The notes below the pieces were generated by a model. The model made no database searches and had not been told where the DNA came from. It worked only from the letters and a program-made list of their open reading frames with translations. This document shows positions 41,949 to 50,921 of a stretch of DNA of 64,000 nucleotides, in pieces. The position numbers and the translations under genes are program-made. Origin of the DNA: Pseudomonas akapageensis (GTDB lineage Bacteria; Pseudomonadota; Gammaproteobacteria; Pseudomonadales; Pseudomonadaceae); contig NZ_VXCP01000002.1 of the NCBI RefSeq assembly GCF_011355085.1, positions 310,001 to 374,000 of the forward strand, written 5' to 3'. Numbering within the stretch: the stretch's first letter is position 1; the number at the start of each line of letters is the position of its first letter.

Positions 41949-42023
41949 ATCGCTGGCAAGCCAGCTCCCACAGAGGATCGTGAAAACACCACCATCCTCT
42001 GTGGGAGCGGGCTTGCCCGCGAT
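41949..42023. repeat. REP/BIME element
   Basis: ATCGCTGGCAAGCCAGCTCC and GGAGCGGGCTTGCCCGCGAT units in inverted order, with CCCACAGAGGAT / ATCCTCTGTGGG arms, between convergent genes. Confidence 0.9.
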
Positions 42024-42048
42024 CGACCGCAAAAGCGGTCGCTAGGTC

Positions 42049-42699
42049 TCAAGCCCACTGATGTATCGGCCACTCCGCCTTCTCGGCATGTTCACGCAGC
42101 ACCGGGTCAGGGTTAACCACGTTGGGATGATCAACCTTGCTCAACAACGGCAAATCATTGCGCGAATCGGAATAGAAATACGCGCCTTCGAGGTTTTCCT
42201 CTTCCTGGTCCAGCCATTCGAGCAGGCGGGTGATCTTGCCTTCGCGATAGGTGAGGGTGCCGACGGTATTGCCGGTATAAACCCCGTTCCGGATCTCCAG
42301 ATCGATCCCGAGAATTTCATCCACGCCCAGGCGTTCGGCAATGGGTTTGACCAGATGCGTACCGGACGCCGAGATGATCAGGATGCGGTCGCCGGCCTTG
42401 CGGTGCTCGGCAATTTTCTTGCAAGCATCGCTGAAAATGATCGGCTCGATGAATTCCTCGACCCAAGGCTCGACCAGATGCTCGATCTCTTCCGGTGTGC
42501 GCCCGGCAATTGGCTCCAGGCTGAAGGCCATATAGTCCTCCATCTTCAGGTGGCCCCTGCCGTAGGCGTCCATCAGTTCGGCATCCTTTTTCAGGAACTC
42601 GCTGTCGACCCAGCCCAAACGGTTCATCTGTTTGCTCCAGAGCGACGGACAGTCGCCATGGATCAGGGTTTCGTCCAAATCGAAAATTGCTAAAGCCAT
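42049..42699 (-). CDS. HAD-IB family phosphatase
   Basis: A 216-aa cytoplasmic HAD hydrolase. Motif I is FDLDETLI, motif II is ILIISASG, and motif IV is SDSRNDLPLL. The cap segment (KMEDYMAFSLEPIAGRTPEE) is of the SerB/HAD-IB type. It likely removes phosphate from a small molecule. It is the last gene of the ABC importer operon, 24 bp after the ATPase gene, so its substrate may derive from the imported compound. AAGGAG precedes ATG 42699. Confidence 0.9.
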   Translation of the reverse strand: MALAIFDLDETLIHGDCPSLWSKQMNRLGWVDSEFLKKDAELMDAYGRGHLKMEDYMAFSLEPIAGRTPEEIEHLVEPWVEEFIEPIIFSDACKKIAEHRKAGDRILIISASGTHLVKPIAERLGVDEILGIDLEIRNGVYTGNTVGTLTYREGKITRLLEWLDQEEENLEGAYFYSDSRNDLPLLSKVDHPNVVNPDPVLREHAEKAEWPIHQWA

Positions 42700-42723
42700 G
42701 TCAGAAATTCTCCTTGAAAGCCC

Positions 42724-43713
42724 TCAGGCTACCTCACGAAGGGCGCTGGGATCGATGGAAAGTGACACACGCTGACCATTGGGGTGCAGGTCGGCTGCCG
42801 AACGGTTCAGCACGTCGACGATCAGCTCCACGCCACGGGCCTGGACCCGGTAGCGGATCACATTGCCCAGCAGGGTATGGCTGCGCACTTCGCCGTCGAG
42901 CTCGCCGTTCAGGCCCAGTTCGATGGCTTCCGGGCGGATCGCCAGGCGCGAGGTGATCGGGCGCTGCAACAGGCGGCTGGCGCTTTGGGCGTCGAGCAGG
43001 TTGTAGTTGCCGATGAAGCCGGCGGCGAACACATCCACCGGCGCGGTATAGAGGGTTTCAGCGTCGCCGCTCTGGACGATCCGGCCCTGGTTCATCAGGA
43101 AGATCCGATCGGACATGGTCAGGGCTTCTTCCTGATCATGGGTCACGAAAATAGTGGTCAGGCCCAGCTCGCGCTGGATCTGCCGGATCTGCTCGCGCAG
43201 GTGCTTGCGGATGCGCGCATCGAGCGCCGACAGCGGCTCGTCGAGCAACAGCAGGCGCGGCCGGGTGACCAGCGAACGGGCCAGGGCCACGCGCTGACTC
43301 TGGCCGCCGGACAATTGGTGCGGGTAGCGCTTGGCGAACTCCTGCAACTCGACCAGCGCCAGCACTTCGGCGGTGCGCTTGTGGCTGTCGTCGCCGTTGA
43401 CCTTTTGCATGCGCAGACCGAAGGCAATGTTCTGCTCCACGGTCATGTTGGGGAACAGTGCATAACTCTGGAAGACCATGCCGATCCCGCGTTTTTGCGG
43501 GCTCAAGGGCACCAGGTCTTGTCCGTCGAGGAGGATCTTGCCGCTGTTGACCGGCGTCAGCCCGGCAATGCAGCGCAACAGGGTGGATTTGCCGCAACCG
43601 GAGGGGCCGAGCAGGGTGACGAACTCGCCCCGTTCGATGCGACAGTTGATGTCACTGAACACCGGCGTGCTGGCGTAATTTTTTTGCAGATGTTCGACAC
43701 TGACGAAACTCAT
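42724..43713 (-). CDS. ABC importer ATP-binding protein (PotA/PhnT-like)
   Basis: A 329-aa ATPase. Walker A is LLGPSGCGKSTLL, the Q-loop lies in GMVFQSYALFP, the signature is QLSGGQSQRVALARSL, Walker B is RLLLLDEPLSALD and the switch His is in FVTHDQEEAL. A C-terminal TOBE domain (about 270-325) is present. It belongs to the group serving spermidine, iron or 2-aminoethylphosphonate importers. Its start is one base after the permease stop. Confidence 0.93.
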   Translation of the reverse strand: MSFVSVEHLQKNYASTPVFSDINCRIERGEFVTLLGPSGCGKSTLLRCIAGLTPVNSGKILLDGQDLVPLSPQKRGIGMVFQSYALFPNMTVEQNIAFGLRMQKVNGDDSHKRTAEVLALVELQEFAKRYPHQLSGGQSQRVALARSLVTRPRLLLLDEPLSALDARIRKHLREQIRQIQRELGLTTIFVTHDQEEALTMSDRIFLMNQGRIVQSGDAETLYTAPVDVFAAGFIGNYNLLDAQSASRLLQRPITSRLAIRPEAIELGLNGELDGEVRSHTLLGNVIRYRVQARGVELIVDVLNRSAADLHPNGQRVSLSIDPSALREVA

Positions 43714-43714
43714 T

Positions 43715-44512
43715 TCAGGCTTTGTCCTTGTTCAGTCGATTGGCGGCCCAGGTCATCACCAGCACGAAGAAGAAATAGGAGATCACCAGGGCGCTGTTGA
43801 AGTGGCCGCTGCTGTTGCGCATGTTGTTCAGGTAGACCTGCAGGGTTTCGTAACGAGTGCCGACCAGCAGGTTGGCGAACACGAACTCACCGAACAGGAA
43901 CGAGAACGACAGCAGCAGGGCGATCATCAGGCCCTTGCGCAGGTTCGGCAGCACCACCAGGAAAGCCGCCTGCCAGGTATTGGCACCGAGCAGTTGGGCG
44001 GCGTCCATCAGGTCGCGCAGGTTGATCGCCTGCAGGTTGTTGGTGATCGCCCGGTACATGAACGGCAGGGCCACGGTGAAATAGCAACCGATCAGAATCC
44101 AGGGCGTGCCGACCATGGCCATGGGCCCGGAACCATAGAGCTGCAGCAACCCCACCGAGGACACCACCGGCGGCACGGCGAAGGGCAGCAGGATCAGGAT
44201 GTTCATCAGCGCGTCGAGCCTGGGGAAGTGGTAATGCACCACGAACAGCAGCGGCAGAATCAGCACCACCGACAACAGCAGGGCACCGACGCATACCAGC
44301 AGCGACTGACCGAATGCCGTCAAAAAGCGCGGGTCGCTCCACAGTGCGATATACCATTTGAAGGTCAAGCCGCTGGGCAGGATGCTCGCCGACCAACTGG
44401 TGGCGATCGAGTAGAGCAGGGTGCCCGCCAGCGGCAGCAACAGGATGAGAAACAGCACATACACCGTCAGCCGGTGGTAGAGGCTGCCGGGGCCGGTTTC
44501 AGCGCGAGACAT
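43715..44512 (-). CDS. ABC importer permease, subunit 2
   Basis: A 265-aa inner-membrane permease with about six helices. The EAA-type loop is NLRDLMDAAQLLGANTWQAA. Its start overlaps the upstream permease gene by 14 bp. It is homologous to PotC/PhnV-type subunits. Confidence 0.92.
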   Translation of the reverse strand: MSRAETGPGSLYHRLTVYVLFLILLLPLAGTLLYSIATSWSASILPSGLTFKWYIALWSDPRFLTAFGQSLLVCVGALLLSVVLILPLLFVVHYHFPRLDALMNILILLPFAVPPVVSSVGLLQLYGSGPMAMVGTPWILIGCYFTVALPFMYRAITNNLQAINLRDLMDAAQLLGANTWQAAFLVVLPNLRKGLMIALLLSFSFLFGEFVFANLLVGTRYETLQVYLNNMRNSSGHFNSALVISYFFFVLVMTWAANRLNKDKA

Positions 44513-45341
44513 GGTAGCTCCTCTTCAAAAGCCATTGGTGCACGACGGTCACCAGCGTCATCAGGCCTACAAGGATCACTGCCAGGGCGCTGGCCAGGTT
44601 CGGATCGAGACTGATATCGCCGGCCACCAACCCCGCGATGCGGATCGTCATCACGTTGAAGTTGCCGGTGGTCAATGCATAGACAGTGGCATAGGCGCCC
44701 AGGGCATTTGCCAGCAGGATCACGAAAGTCCCGAGCAGGGCCGGTGTCATCACCGGCAGGCCGATATGCCACCAGTATTGCCAACTGCTGGCTCCGAGCA
44801 GGGCGCTGGATTCGCGCCAGTCTTCGCGCAACGCGTCGAACGCCGGGTACAACAGCAGCACGCCGAGGGGAATCTGGAAGTAGGTGTAGAGAATGATCAC
44901 GCCAGTCTTGGAGTAGATGCTGAAGTCTTCGATCAGCCCGGACTGCTTGAGCATCATGGTGATCGCACCGTTGAAGCCCAGCAGGATGATGAAGGCGAAG
45001 GCCAGGGGCACTCCGGCGAAGTTGCTGGTCATGTTGGCGAAGGCGTTGACGAAATCGCGCAGCCGCGAATCGACATTGCGCAGGGAGTAACTGCCAAGGA
45101 TGGCAATCAGAATGCCGAACACGCTCGACCAGAAGCTGATCTCCAGGCTGAACTGGATCGCCTGCCGATAGAACTTCGAGGCGAAGATCTTGCTGAAGTT
45201 GGCCAGGCCCCAGCCGCTTTCGGACTGCACGCTGTTGATCATCACCCAGGCCAGCGGGGCAATCTGAAAGATGATGAAAAAGACGGCAAAGGGCAGCAGG
45301 CAGAGCAGCGCCAGCCATTTGCCACGGGTGAATGAGTTCAC
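44499..45341 (-). CDS. ABC importer permease, subunit 1
   Basis: A 280-aa inner-membrane permease with six helices. The EAA-like loop is ALREDWRESSALLGASSWQY. GTG 45341 is chosen because it overlaps the stop of the upstream hydrolase gene (GTGA) and GGAG lies nine bases before it. A longer frame to 45407 would run into that gene. Confidence 0.9.
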   Translation of the reverse strand: MNSFTRGKWLALLCLLPFAVFFIIFQIAPLAWVMINSVQSESGWGLANFSKIFASKFYRQAIQFSLEISFWSSVFGILIAILGSYSLRNVDSRLRDFVNAFANMTSNFAGVPLAFAFIILLGFNGAITMMLKQSGLIEDFSIYSKTGVIILYTYFQIPLGVLLLYPAFDALREDWRESSALLGASSWQYWWHIGLPVMTPALLGTFVILLANALGAYATVYALTTGNFNVMTIRIAGLVAGDISLDPNLASALAVILVGLMTLVTVVHQWLLKRSYHVSR

Positions 45342-46144
45342 TTCAAAAGCTCCCGGCAGACGGGCTTGTCGTGAGGCACGCCGAGCAATTCGCAGACTGT
45401 GCCGCACAGTTCCGTCTGCTTTGGCCGGGCGTTGCTGTCGAGACTGAAGGCATCCCCGAGGACGAACAGGGGAACTTCGCGTTCTTCAGGGAGCACGCCG
45501 TTGTGCGAGCGGTCGTTGTTCATGCCGTGGTCGGCGGTCACCAGCACCTGATAACCGGCGTCGAGCCAGGTTTGCAGGTAGTCGGCGAGAATGACATCGG
45601 CCGAGCGGGCACTGTTGCGATATTGCGGGGTGTCGAGGCCGTGCTTGTGGCCGGCGTCGTCGATGTTCATGGGGTGCACCAGCAGGAAGTTCGGCCCATG
45701 CAGCAGGCGCAGGCTTTCGGCGTCGACGAACAGATGGGAATCGGGGTAGTGGTCGACGTAATAGAAGTGGCCGTGCTGGATCGGCAGGTCTTTGGCGTCA
45801 GTGTGGCGGTCGCGGGCAGCGATGAAGGGCGAGCGGTTGTACAGTTCGCTGACCCAGTGGTACGCCGCGGCGGCGGTGCACAGGCCAGCGTCGGTGGCGT
45901 AGTGGAAGATGCTGCGCTGATTGGACAGGCGCGAGACCTGGTTATGCACGATGCCGCTTTCGATGGGCGTAACGCCTGTGAGGATGCATTCGTACAGCGG
46001 TCGTGACAGCGACGGGAGTTCGCATTCGAGCTTATATAGCGCGGCGCGGCCGGCGGCGACATAGGCTTGCAGGTGACCCATCGCATGCTGCGCCACCTGG
46101 TAGTTGAGGCCATCGAGCAGGACCAGGATGACGTTGTTGGGCAT
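45338..46144 (-). CDS. alkaline-phosphatase-superfamily phosphodiesterase/phosphohydrolase
   Basis: A 268-aa metal-dependent hydrolase of the nucleotide pyrophosphatase/phosphonoacetate hydrolase branch. The N-terminal metal site is VILVLLDGLNYQ. A nucleophile region follows (SLSRPLYECILTGVTPIESG). Distal metal ligands lie in HPMNIDDAGHKHGLDT and VLVTADHGMNND. There is no signal peptide, so it acts in the cytoplasm on imported substrate. It is coupled to the permease gene downstream. Confidence 0.87.
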   Translation of the reverse strand: MPNNVILVLLDGLNYQVAQHAMGHLQAYVAAGRAALYKLECELPSLSRPLYECILTGVTPIESGIVHNQVSRLSNQRSIFHYATDAGLCTAAAAYHWVSELYNRSPFIAARDRHTDAKDLPIQHGHFYYVDHYPDSHLFVDAESLRLLHGPNFLLVHPMNIDDAGHKHGLDTPQYRNSARSADVILADYLQTWLDAGYQVLVTADHGMNNDRSHNGVLPEEREVPLFVLGDAFSLDSNARPKQTELCGTVCELLGVPHDKPVCRELLK

Positions 46145-46191
46145 GGTGGGTGGGTTCCTTGGTGGGTATTTGTGTTGTCTGTGAGGGCCTC

Positions 46192-46265
46192 ATCGCTGGC
46201 AAGCCAGCTCCCACAGAGGAGAGTGGTAGCACCGTCGACCTCTGTGGGAGCGGGCTTGCCCGCGA
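46192..46265. repeat. REP/BIME element
   Basis: ATCGCTGGCAAGCCAGCTCC and GGAGCGGGCTTGCCCGCGA units in inverted order. It splits the binding-protein gene from the rest of the importer operon and may stabilise the upstream mRNA. Confidence 0.88.
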
Positions 46266-46311
46266 AGAGGCCGGATCAGCCAGCACAAGGCTGACTGACC
46301 CAACCCAAACC

Positions 46312-47376
46312 TCACTTCATCTCAACAATCACTTCCTCGTTCCACATCTGCGGCAAGGCTTTCGAGGTTTTTTCCCACGCATCGGCATCCTTGATCGGCT
46401 TCACATTCTTGTACTGCTCGTTAGGCAGCAGCTCGTCCTGGACATCGGCAGGCAGCTTCACGTGCTCGGCACGAATCGGCCGGGCATTGCCTTTCGCCAG
46501 GTTGATCTGGCCGGCATCGCTGAAGATGTACTCGCGGGTCAGTTTGGCGGCGTTGGGGTGCTTGGCATATTTGTTGATGATGGTGGTGTAGCCGGAGATG
46601 ACCGAGCCATCGGATGGGATCACCACGTCAAAGCGTGTCTTGTCGATCTGCTTGCGGTAGCTCAGGCCGTTGAAGTCCCAGACCACGCCGACTTCGATTT
46701 CGCCCTTTTCCAGGGTTTGAACGGTCGGGTTGGACATCGACAGGCGTCCTTGCTTGGCGATTTCGGCGAAGAAATCCAGTGCCGGCTTAATGTTCTTTTC
46801 ATCGCCACCGTTGGCGATCGCGGCCGCCAAAACGCCATTGGCTGCTTGAGCCGCGGTACTTACATCACCAATGGAGACCTTGTATTTACCGTTTTTAAGA
46901 TCAGCCCAACTTTTCGGTGCGTCTGCATCCTTGACCACTTGCTTGTTGATGATGAAAGCAATGGAGCCGGTATAGGCCAGCGCCCAGTGGCCGTCCTTGT
47001 CCTTGGCCCAGGCCGGGATCTGTTCCCAGGTGCTCGGCTTGTACGGCTGGGTCACGCCCTGCTTGGTGGCGATGGGGCCGAAGGCGGCGCCGACGTCACC
47101 GATATCGGCGCTGGCGTTGTCTTTTTCGGCGGCGAACTTGGCCACTTCCTGGGCCGAGCTCATGTCGGTGTCCATGTGCTTGAGACCGTACTTGGTCGCA
47201 AGATCCTCCCAGGTGCCTTTCCAGTTGGCCCAGGCATCGGGCATGCCGACGCTGTTGACGGCGCCTTCGCTCTTGGCCGCGGCCTCGAGGGTTTTCAAAT
47301 CGACATCGGCGGCCATGGCCGAGGTGCACAGGGCAATGGTCGAGCCTAACAGTGACGCCAGGAAAAGCTGTTTCAT
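46312..47376 (-). CDS. ABC importer substrate-binding protein
   Basis: A 354-aa periplasmic binding protein of the type-2 (iron/polyamine/aminoethylphosphonate) class. The signal peptide MKQLFLASLLGSTIALCTSA ends at MA-ADVDLK. The sequence has VNSVGMPDAWANWKGTWEDL, ADIGDVGAAFGPIA and a hinge VGVVWDFNGLSYRK. It leads the importer operon and is usually expressed at a higher level than the membrane components. AAGGAG precedes ATG 47376. The ligand is not readable; the neighbouring phosphohydrolases suggest a phosphorus-containing compound. Confidence 0.9.
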   Translation of the reverse strand: MKQLFLASLLGSTIALCTSAMAADVDLKTLEAAAKSEGAVNSVGMPDAWANWKGTWEDLATKYGLKHMDTDMSSAQEVAKFAAEKDNASADIGDVGAAFGPIATKQGVTQPYKPSTWEQIPAWAKDKDGHWALAYTGSIAFIINKQVVKDADAPKSWADLKNGKYKVSIGDVSTAAQAANGVLAAAIANGGDEKNIKPALDFFAEIAKQGRLSMSNPTVQTLEKGEIEVGVVWDFNGLSYRKQIDKTRFDVVIPSDGSVISGYTTIINKYAKHPNAAKLTREYIFSDAGQINLAKGNARPIRAEHVKLPADVQDELLPNEQYKNVKPIKDADAWEKTSKALPQMWNEEVIVEMK

Positions 47377-47435
47377 CCGAAGCTCCTTGGGATGCTTTGC
47401 AAAACACTGGAATTGTTATGGTGTTGGTTTCTATC

Positions 47436-47447
47436 TGGTCTAGGTCA
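47436..47447. promoter_or_regulatory. candidate HutC-type operator at the importer promoter
   Basis: TGGTCTAGGTCA shares 10 of 12 bases with the reverse of the site at 47715-47726 (TGGTCTAGTCCA). It lies about 60 bp upstream of the binding-protein start. GntR/HutC regulators bind GT-N-TA-N-AC-like cores, and GTCTAG fits. Confidence 0.55.
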
Positions 47448-47714
47448 GCAATACCCGAGCCAATGTAGGCCGCCTGGATGACAGTTTGATGTCCGGTTTC
47501 AAGCGCCAGGGCCCGCAATAGACCCTTCGTCGACTCTGAGGGATAAGCGTAGACCAGTTTCAAGTGATTGATCTGAAACGGCTTGAACGCTCAGCCCGGA
47601 GCGTCTGGAAGGGACCGTTGGGCGGTTTTGTCATCTGCGCGTCATTTGTATTGCCTAGTCTTGCAACAACTTCCGGCAACCCGGTTGGCAGTGCCTTGTG
47701 CACGCCAATGGAGC

Positions 47715-47726
47715 TGGACTAGACCA
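47715..47726. promoter_or_regulatory. candidate HutC-type operator at the regulator promoter
   Basis: TGGACTAGACCA ends 14 bp before the regulator's ATG, so binding there would repress its own gene. The 364-bp divergent region between the two operators has no gene; it also holds an inverted repeat GTTTCA/TGAAAC (about 47559-47581). Confidence 0.55.
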
Positions 47727-47740
47727 ACCAGGTAAGGCTG

Positions 47741-48454
47741 ATGCGCGAAAATGCACCTCGAGCGGTAACGGCGATCTGCAATGCCCTGCATGAACAGATC
47801 GAACATGGCCTGCTGCCGGCCGGCTGCAAGTTGCCGGCCGAGCGCAAACTCAGTGAAGTGTTCGCCACCACGCGCATCACCTTGCGTGAAGCGCTGGTGC
47901 AGCTGGAAGCCAAGGGTTCGATCTATCGCGAGGAACGGCGTGGCTGGTTTGTTTCGCCGGCGCGCCTGAACTATGACCTGATCAAGCGCAGCCATTTTCA
48001 CGCCATGGTCCGCGAGCAGGGGCGCGAGCCCTCGACCCAACTGCTGTCGGCGCGCCTGCAACCGGCGTCGGCGGCGATCTGTGAGTGGTTGCAGCTGCCG
48101 GCCTTATCCAGCGTGATCCAGATCTGCCGGGCGCGGCGTATCGATGAGCGTCTGGTGCTGTATGCCGAGCACTACCTCAACCCGCAGTATTTTCCCGAGA
48201 TCCTGCAGCATGACCTCAGCCAGTCCCTGACCGAGGTCTATGCCAGCCATTATCAGATCCATTACGGCCGGGTGCGTTTTGAAATGCTGCCCACGGCCTT
48301 GCCCGCGGCAGCCGCTGCGGCCTTGAAAGTCTCGGTGGGCAGCCCGGGCTTGCGCATCACCCGGGTCAATCATGATCAGCACGGGCGCCTGATCGATTGC
48401 GATCTGGAGTACTGGCGCCATGACGCCATCCGCCTGAGCGCCGACGTCTGCTAG
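47741..48454 (+). CDS. GntR/HutC-family (UTRA) regulator, PhnR-like
   Basis: A 237-aa regulator. The winged helix covers about residues 8-70 (LPAGCKLPAERKLSEVFATT, RITLREALVQLEAKG). The UTRA effector domain covers about 85-230 (PALSSVIQICRARRIDERLV, GLRITRVNHDQHGRLIDCDL). It is divergent from the importer operon and probably controls it. The last four bases (CTAG) are shared with the stop codon of the convergent MscS gene. Confidence 0.9.
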   Translation: MRENAPRAVTAICNALHEQIEHGLLPAGCKLPAERKLSEVFATTRITLREALVQLEAKGSIYREERRGWFVSPARLNYDLIKRSHFHAMVREQGREPSTQLLSARLQPASAAICEWLQLPALSSVIQICRARRIDERLVLYAEHYLNPQYFPEILQHDLSQSLTEVYASHYQIHYGRVRFEMLPTALPAAAAAALKVSVGSPGLRITRVNHDQHGRLIDCDLEYWRHDAIRLSADVC

Positions 48455-50625
48455 TCCTTGGCGGGCTCATCGAACTGCGGACCGCCGCCACTGGTAATCA
48501 CCTGCACGCTCAGGCGCGGGGTTGCCAGGTCCAGACCGGCTTCGTCCATCTGCCGCTTGAGCGCCAGGTTGAACGCCCGTGAGACTTCCCATTGGTGGAT
48601 CGGGGCGGTCTTGAACCGGGCCCGCAGGATCGCCGAACCCGACTCGAAGCTTTCGACCCCCTGGATCTCCAGCGGCGACCAGATATGGCGCCGTTGCAGC
48701 GGGTCGGCGCGTAACTTCTGGGCGACGTCACGCATCAGTTTGATGGCCTGGTCGATGTTCATGGTGTGGGGGATGGCGACGCGGAAAATGGCATAGCCGA
48801 ACTCCCGCGAGTAGTTTTTGATGCTCTTGATTTCACTGAAGGGGATGGTGTGGACGATGCCGTCGATGTCGCGCAGGCGCACGGTACGGATAGTCAGGCC
48901 TTCGACCGTCCCCAGATGGCCGCCGACATCCACGTAGTCGTCGATGGCCAGCGAGTCTTCGATGATGATGAACAGGCCGGTGATCAGGTCGGCCACCAAT
49001 GACTGGGCGCCGAAACCGATGGCCAGACCGATCACGCCAGCACCTGCCAGCAGCGGCGTGACGTTCATGCCCATATTGGCCAGGGCAACGATCAGGGCAA
49101 TGATGAAAATCGCCACGAACAGGATGTTGCGGATCAGCGGCATCATAGTCTGTGCGCGGGCGTTGGCCAGGCCCTTGCGCGAGCGGGTCAGGGCGTGCTG
49201 CAGGGCCGCATCGCTGAGAATCCACACCAGCCAGGCCGCCAGCAAGGTCCCGCCCAGGCCGAACAACTTGGCGGCAATCTGATGTTCATCGCTGTTGGTC
49301 AAGCCGATCAGCGACAGCCCCCAGACGCGCAGACCCAGTTCGATAAAGGCCAGCCACACCATCAAGTGCACCAGGGTGTAGACGAAACTTTTCAGGCGCT
49401 CGGAATACAGGGCATGCCGGCGTGGCCCCCGGTGTGGCTTGTTGGCGTGGCGGCGGACCAGGCCGTTGATGACCATGCACAGCACCAGCAGCACCGTGCA
49501 CACCAGTGACTGGCGCAACGCCGTGCTGGTATCGCCGGCGGAGATGAAGGTGGCCACCAGGGAAATCGCCACCAGGACCAGCGCCGGCAGGTACCAGAAG
49601 GTGCCGAGAATCTCCAGGGTGTCGCGCAGGGCGCGTCGGCTCAAGCGCTGGGACAGTGGCTGGTTGCGGATCAGATGAGCGATGGGGCGGCGAAAGCGCA
49701 GGATGAACACGCCCGTGGAAAACGCGGCGAGCACATTGGCAGCCGTTGCCACGGTGTGGGCCAGGTTCGTCCCCAGTGCTGTACTCAGGCGTGGGTCGTT
49801 CATGGCCTCGCCGAAGGCGGCGAAACTGCCGATCAGCCACAGCGGGTGAAAGGCCTGGTGCCGCAGGATATGCAGGGCGTGACGACGGTGCGGCCCTTCG
49901 AGCAGAGAAAAGGCAATGACGCAAATGGCCGAAAACAGCGTGCCGACCACCAGGGCATAGGCCACCACCATCGCCAGCAGTTTACCCAGGGACGAGGGCA
50001 GGACATACGCCAGGTAACCGGTGATGATCAAGGCCACCAGCCAGGGCCCAAGCTTGCGCAGGGCGAAGCGGATGAGGTCGAGGGTCCTGGGGTGCTGCGG
50101 CAGCTCTTCGGTGAGACCAAAGCGCAGCCGCATACGCTGGCTGAGCCAGTTCAGGCCATACGCCAGCAAGCTCCAGACCGCGATGATCAAGGCAAACACC
50201 GAGACCATCGGCAGCCAGTGTTCAGTAGGGGCAAGCAGCTCACTGAATTCGCCCTTGGCCAGCTCGAACTCTTGCGTCCAGCGATTGAACGGGCTGTTGT
50301 CGCCGGTCAGTTGCTCTTCGAAGTGGCTCAGGGTACCGCCGATCAAGCCTAGTACGCCTTGCTCGGCTTCTGGCTGGGCTTTTTTGGCGCTGTCGCGCAG
50401 CTTCTTCAGATCGGCCAGCAACTTACCGCGCTGCTGGTCGTTTTCCAGGGCCTTGATGACTTCATCGAGCGACTGGCTCAGCGGTTCGACGGCTTCCGGC
50501 TGGGCCTTGGAGTTGCCGAGCAGACCTGGCAATCCGGCTGCCTGGGAACCTGCCATGGGCAACAGCGCCAGCAGACAGACCAACAATAACGACGGCAACG
50601 CGAACAAACGGGTGAAAAAAAGCAC
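48451..50625 (-). CDS. MscS-family mechanosensitive channel (YbiO-like)
   Basis: A 724-aa inner-membrane channel. It has a signal sequence, a periplasmic helical region (about 30-130), about ten membrane helices, and the MscS core: pore helix MGMNVTPLLAGAGVIGLAIG followed by FGAQSLVADLITGLFIIIED, then the beta domain (DDYVDVGGHLGTVEGLTIRT). Size and layout resemble E. coli YbiO (about 740 aa). The start is GTG 50625. It opens under membrane tension on osmotic downshock. Confidence 0.93.
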   Translation of the reverse strand: MLFFTRLFALPSLLLVCLLALLPMAGSQAAGLPGLLGNSKAQPEAVEPLSQSLDEVIKALENDQQRGKLLADLKKLRDSAKKAQPEAEQGVLGLIGGTLSHFEEQLTGDNSPFNRWTQEFELAKGEFSELLAPTEHWLPMVSVFALIIAVWSLLAYGLNWLSQRMRLRFGLTEELPQHPRTLDLIRFALRKLGPWLVALIITGYLAYVLPSSLGKLLAMVVAYALVVGTLFSAICVIAFSLLEGPHRRHALHILRHQAFHPLWLIGSFAAFGEAMNDPRLSTALGTNLAHTVATAANVLAAFSTGVFILRFRRPIAHLIRNQPLSQRLSRRALRDTLEILGTFWYLPALVLVAISLVATFISAGDTSTALRQSLVCTVLLVLCMVINGLVRRHANKPHRGPRRHALYSERLKSFVYTLVHLMVWLAFIELGLRVWGLSLIGLTNSDEHQIAAKLFGLGGTLLAAWLVWILSDAALQHALTRSRKGLANARAQTMMPLIRNILFVAIFIIALIVALANMGMNVTPLLAGAGVIGLAIGFGAQSLVADLITGLFIIIEDSLAIDDYVDVGGHLGTVEGLTIRTVRLRDIDGIVHTIPFSEIKSIKNYSREFGYAIFRVAIPHTMNIDQAIKLMRDVAQKLRADPLQRRHIWSPLEIQGVESFESGSAILRARFKTAPIHQWEVSRAFNLALKRQMDEAGLDLATPRLSVQVITSGGGPQFDEPAKD

Positions 50626-50638
50626 TAGGCAGGCAACC

Positions 50639-50821
50639 TCAAGTCAGTTTCTGCAGGATTTTGTAGATCATGATCCCAAGAATGCAAAGCATGCCGAACC
50701 AGATCATCACAACCCCGATATTGCGTTCACGCAGTGTGAACCCGATGGTCAACAGGATCAGGCCAGCGATGACCGGGAGGAACATGGATAGAAAATCGGG
50801 CATTGATACCAGTGCAGACAT
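50639..50821 (-). CDS. small two-helix membrane protein, 60 aa
   Basis: The peptide has two hydrophobic segments (FLSMFLPVIAGLILLTIGFT and NIGVVMIWFGMLCILGIMIY) separated by a charged turn (LRERN). AAGG lies eight bases before the ATG. It ends 13 bp before the MscS gene on the same strand, so it is probably co-transcribed with the channel and may be a membrane accessory. I recognise no named family. Confidence 0.72.
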   Translation of the reverse strand: MSALVSMPDFLSMFLPVIAGLILLTIGFTLRERNIGVVMIWFGMLCILGIMIYKILQKLT

Positions 50822-50921
50822 GGAGGGGCCTTAATCGACAGGTTTGCCCATGAGCATAGGATGAATTGAATCGTTTGCGACCGCTTCGCGCTCGAGCGCG
50901 CAGCGATCGCAAAACACAGAA

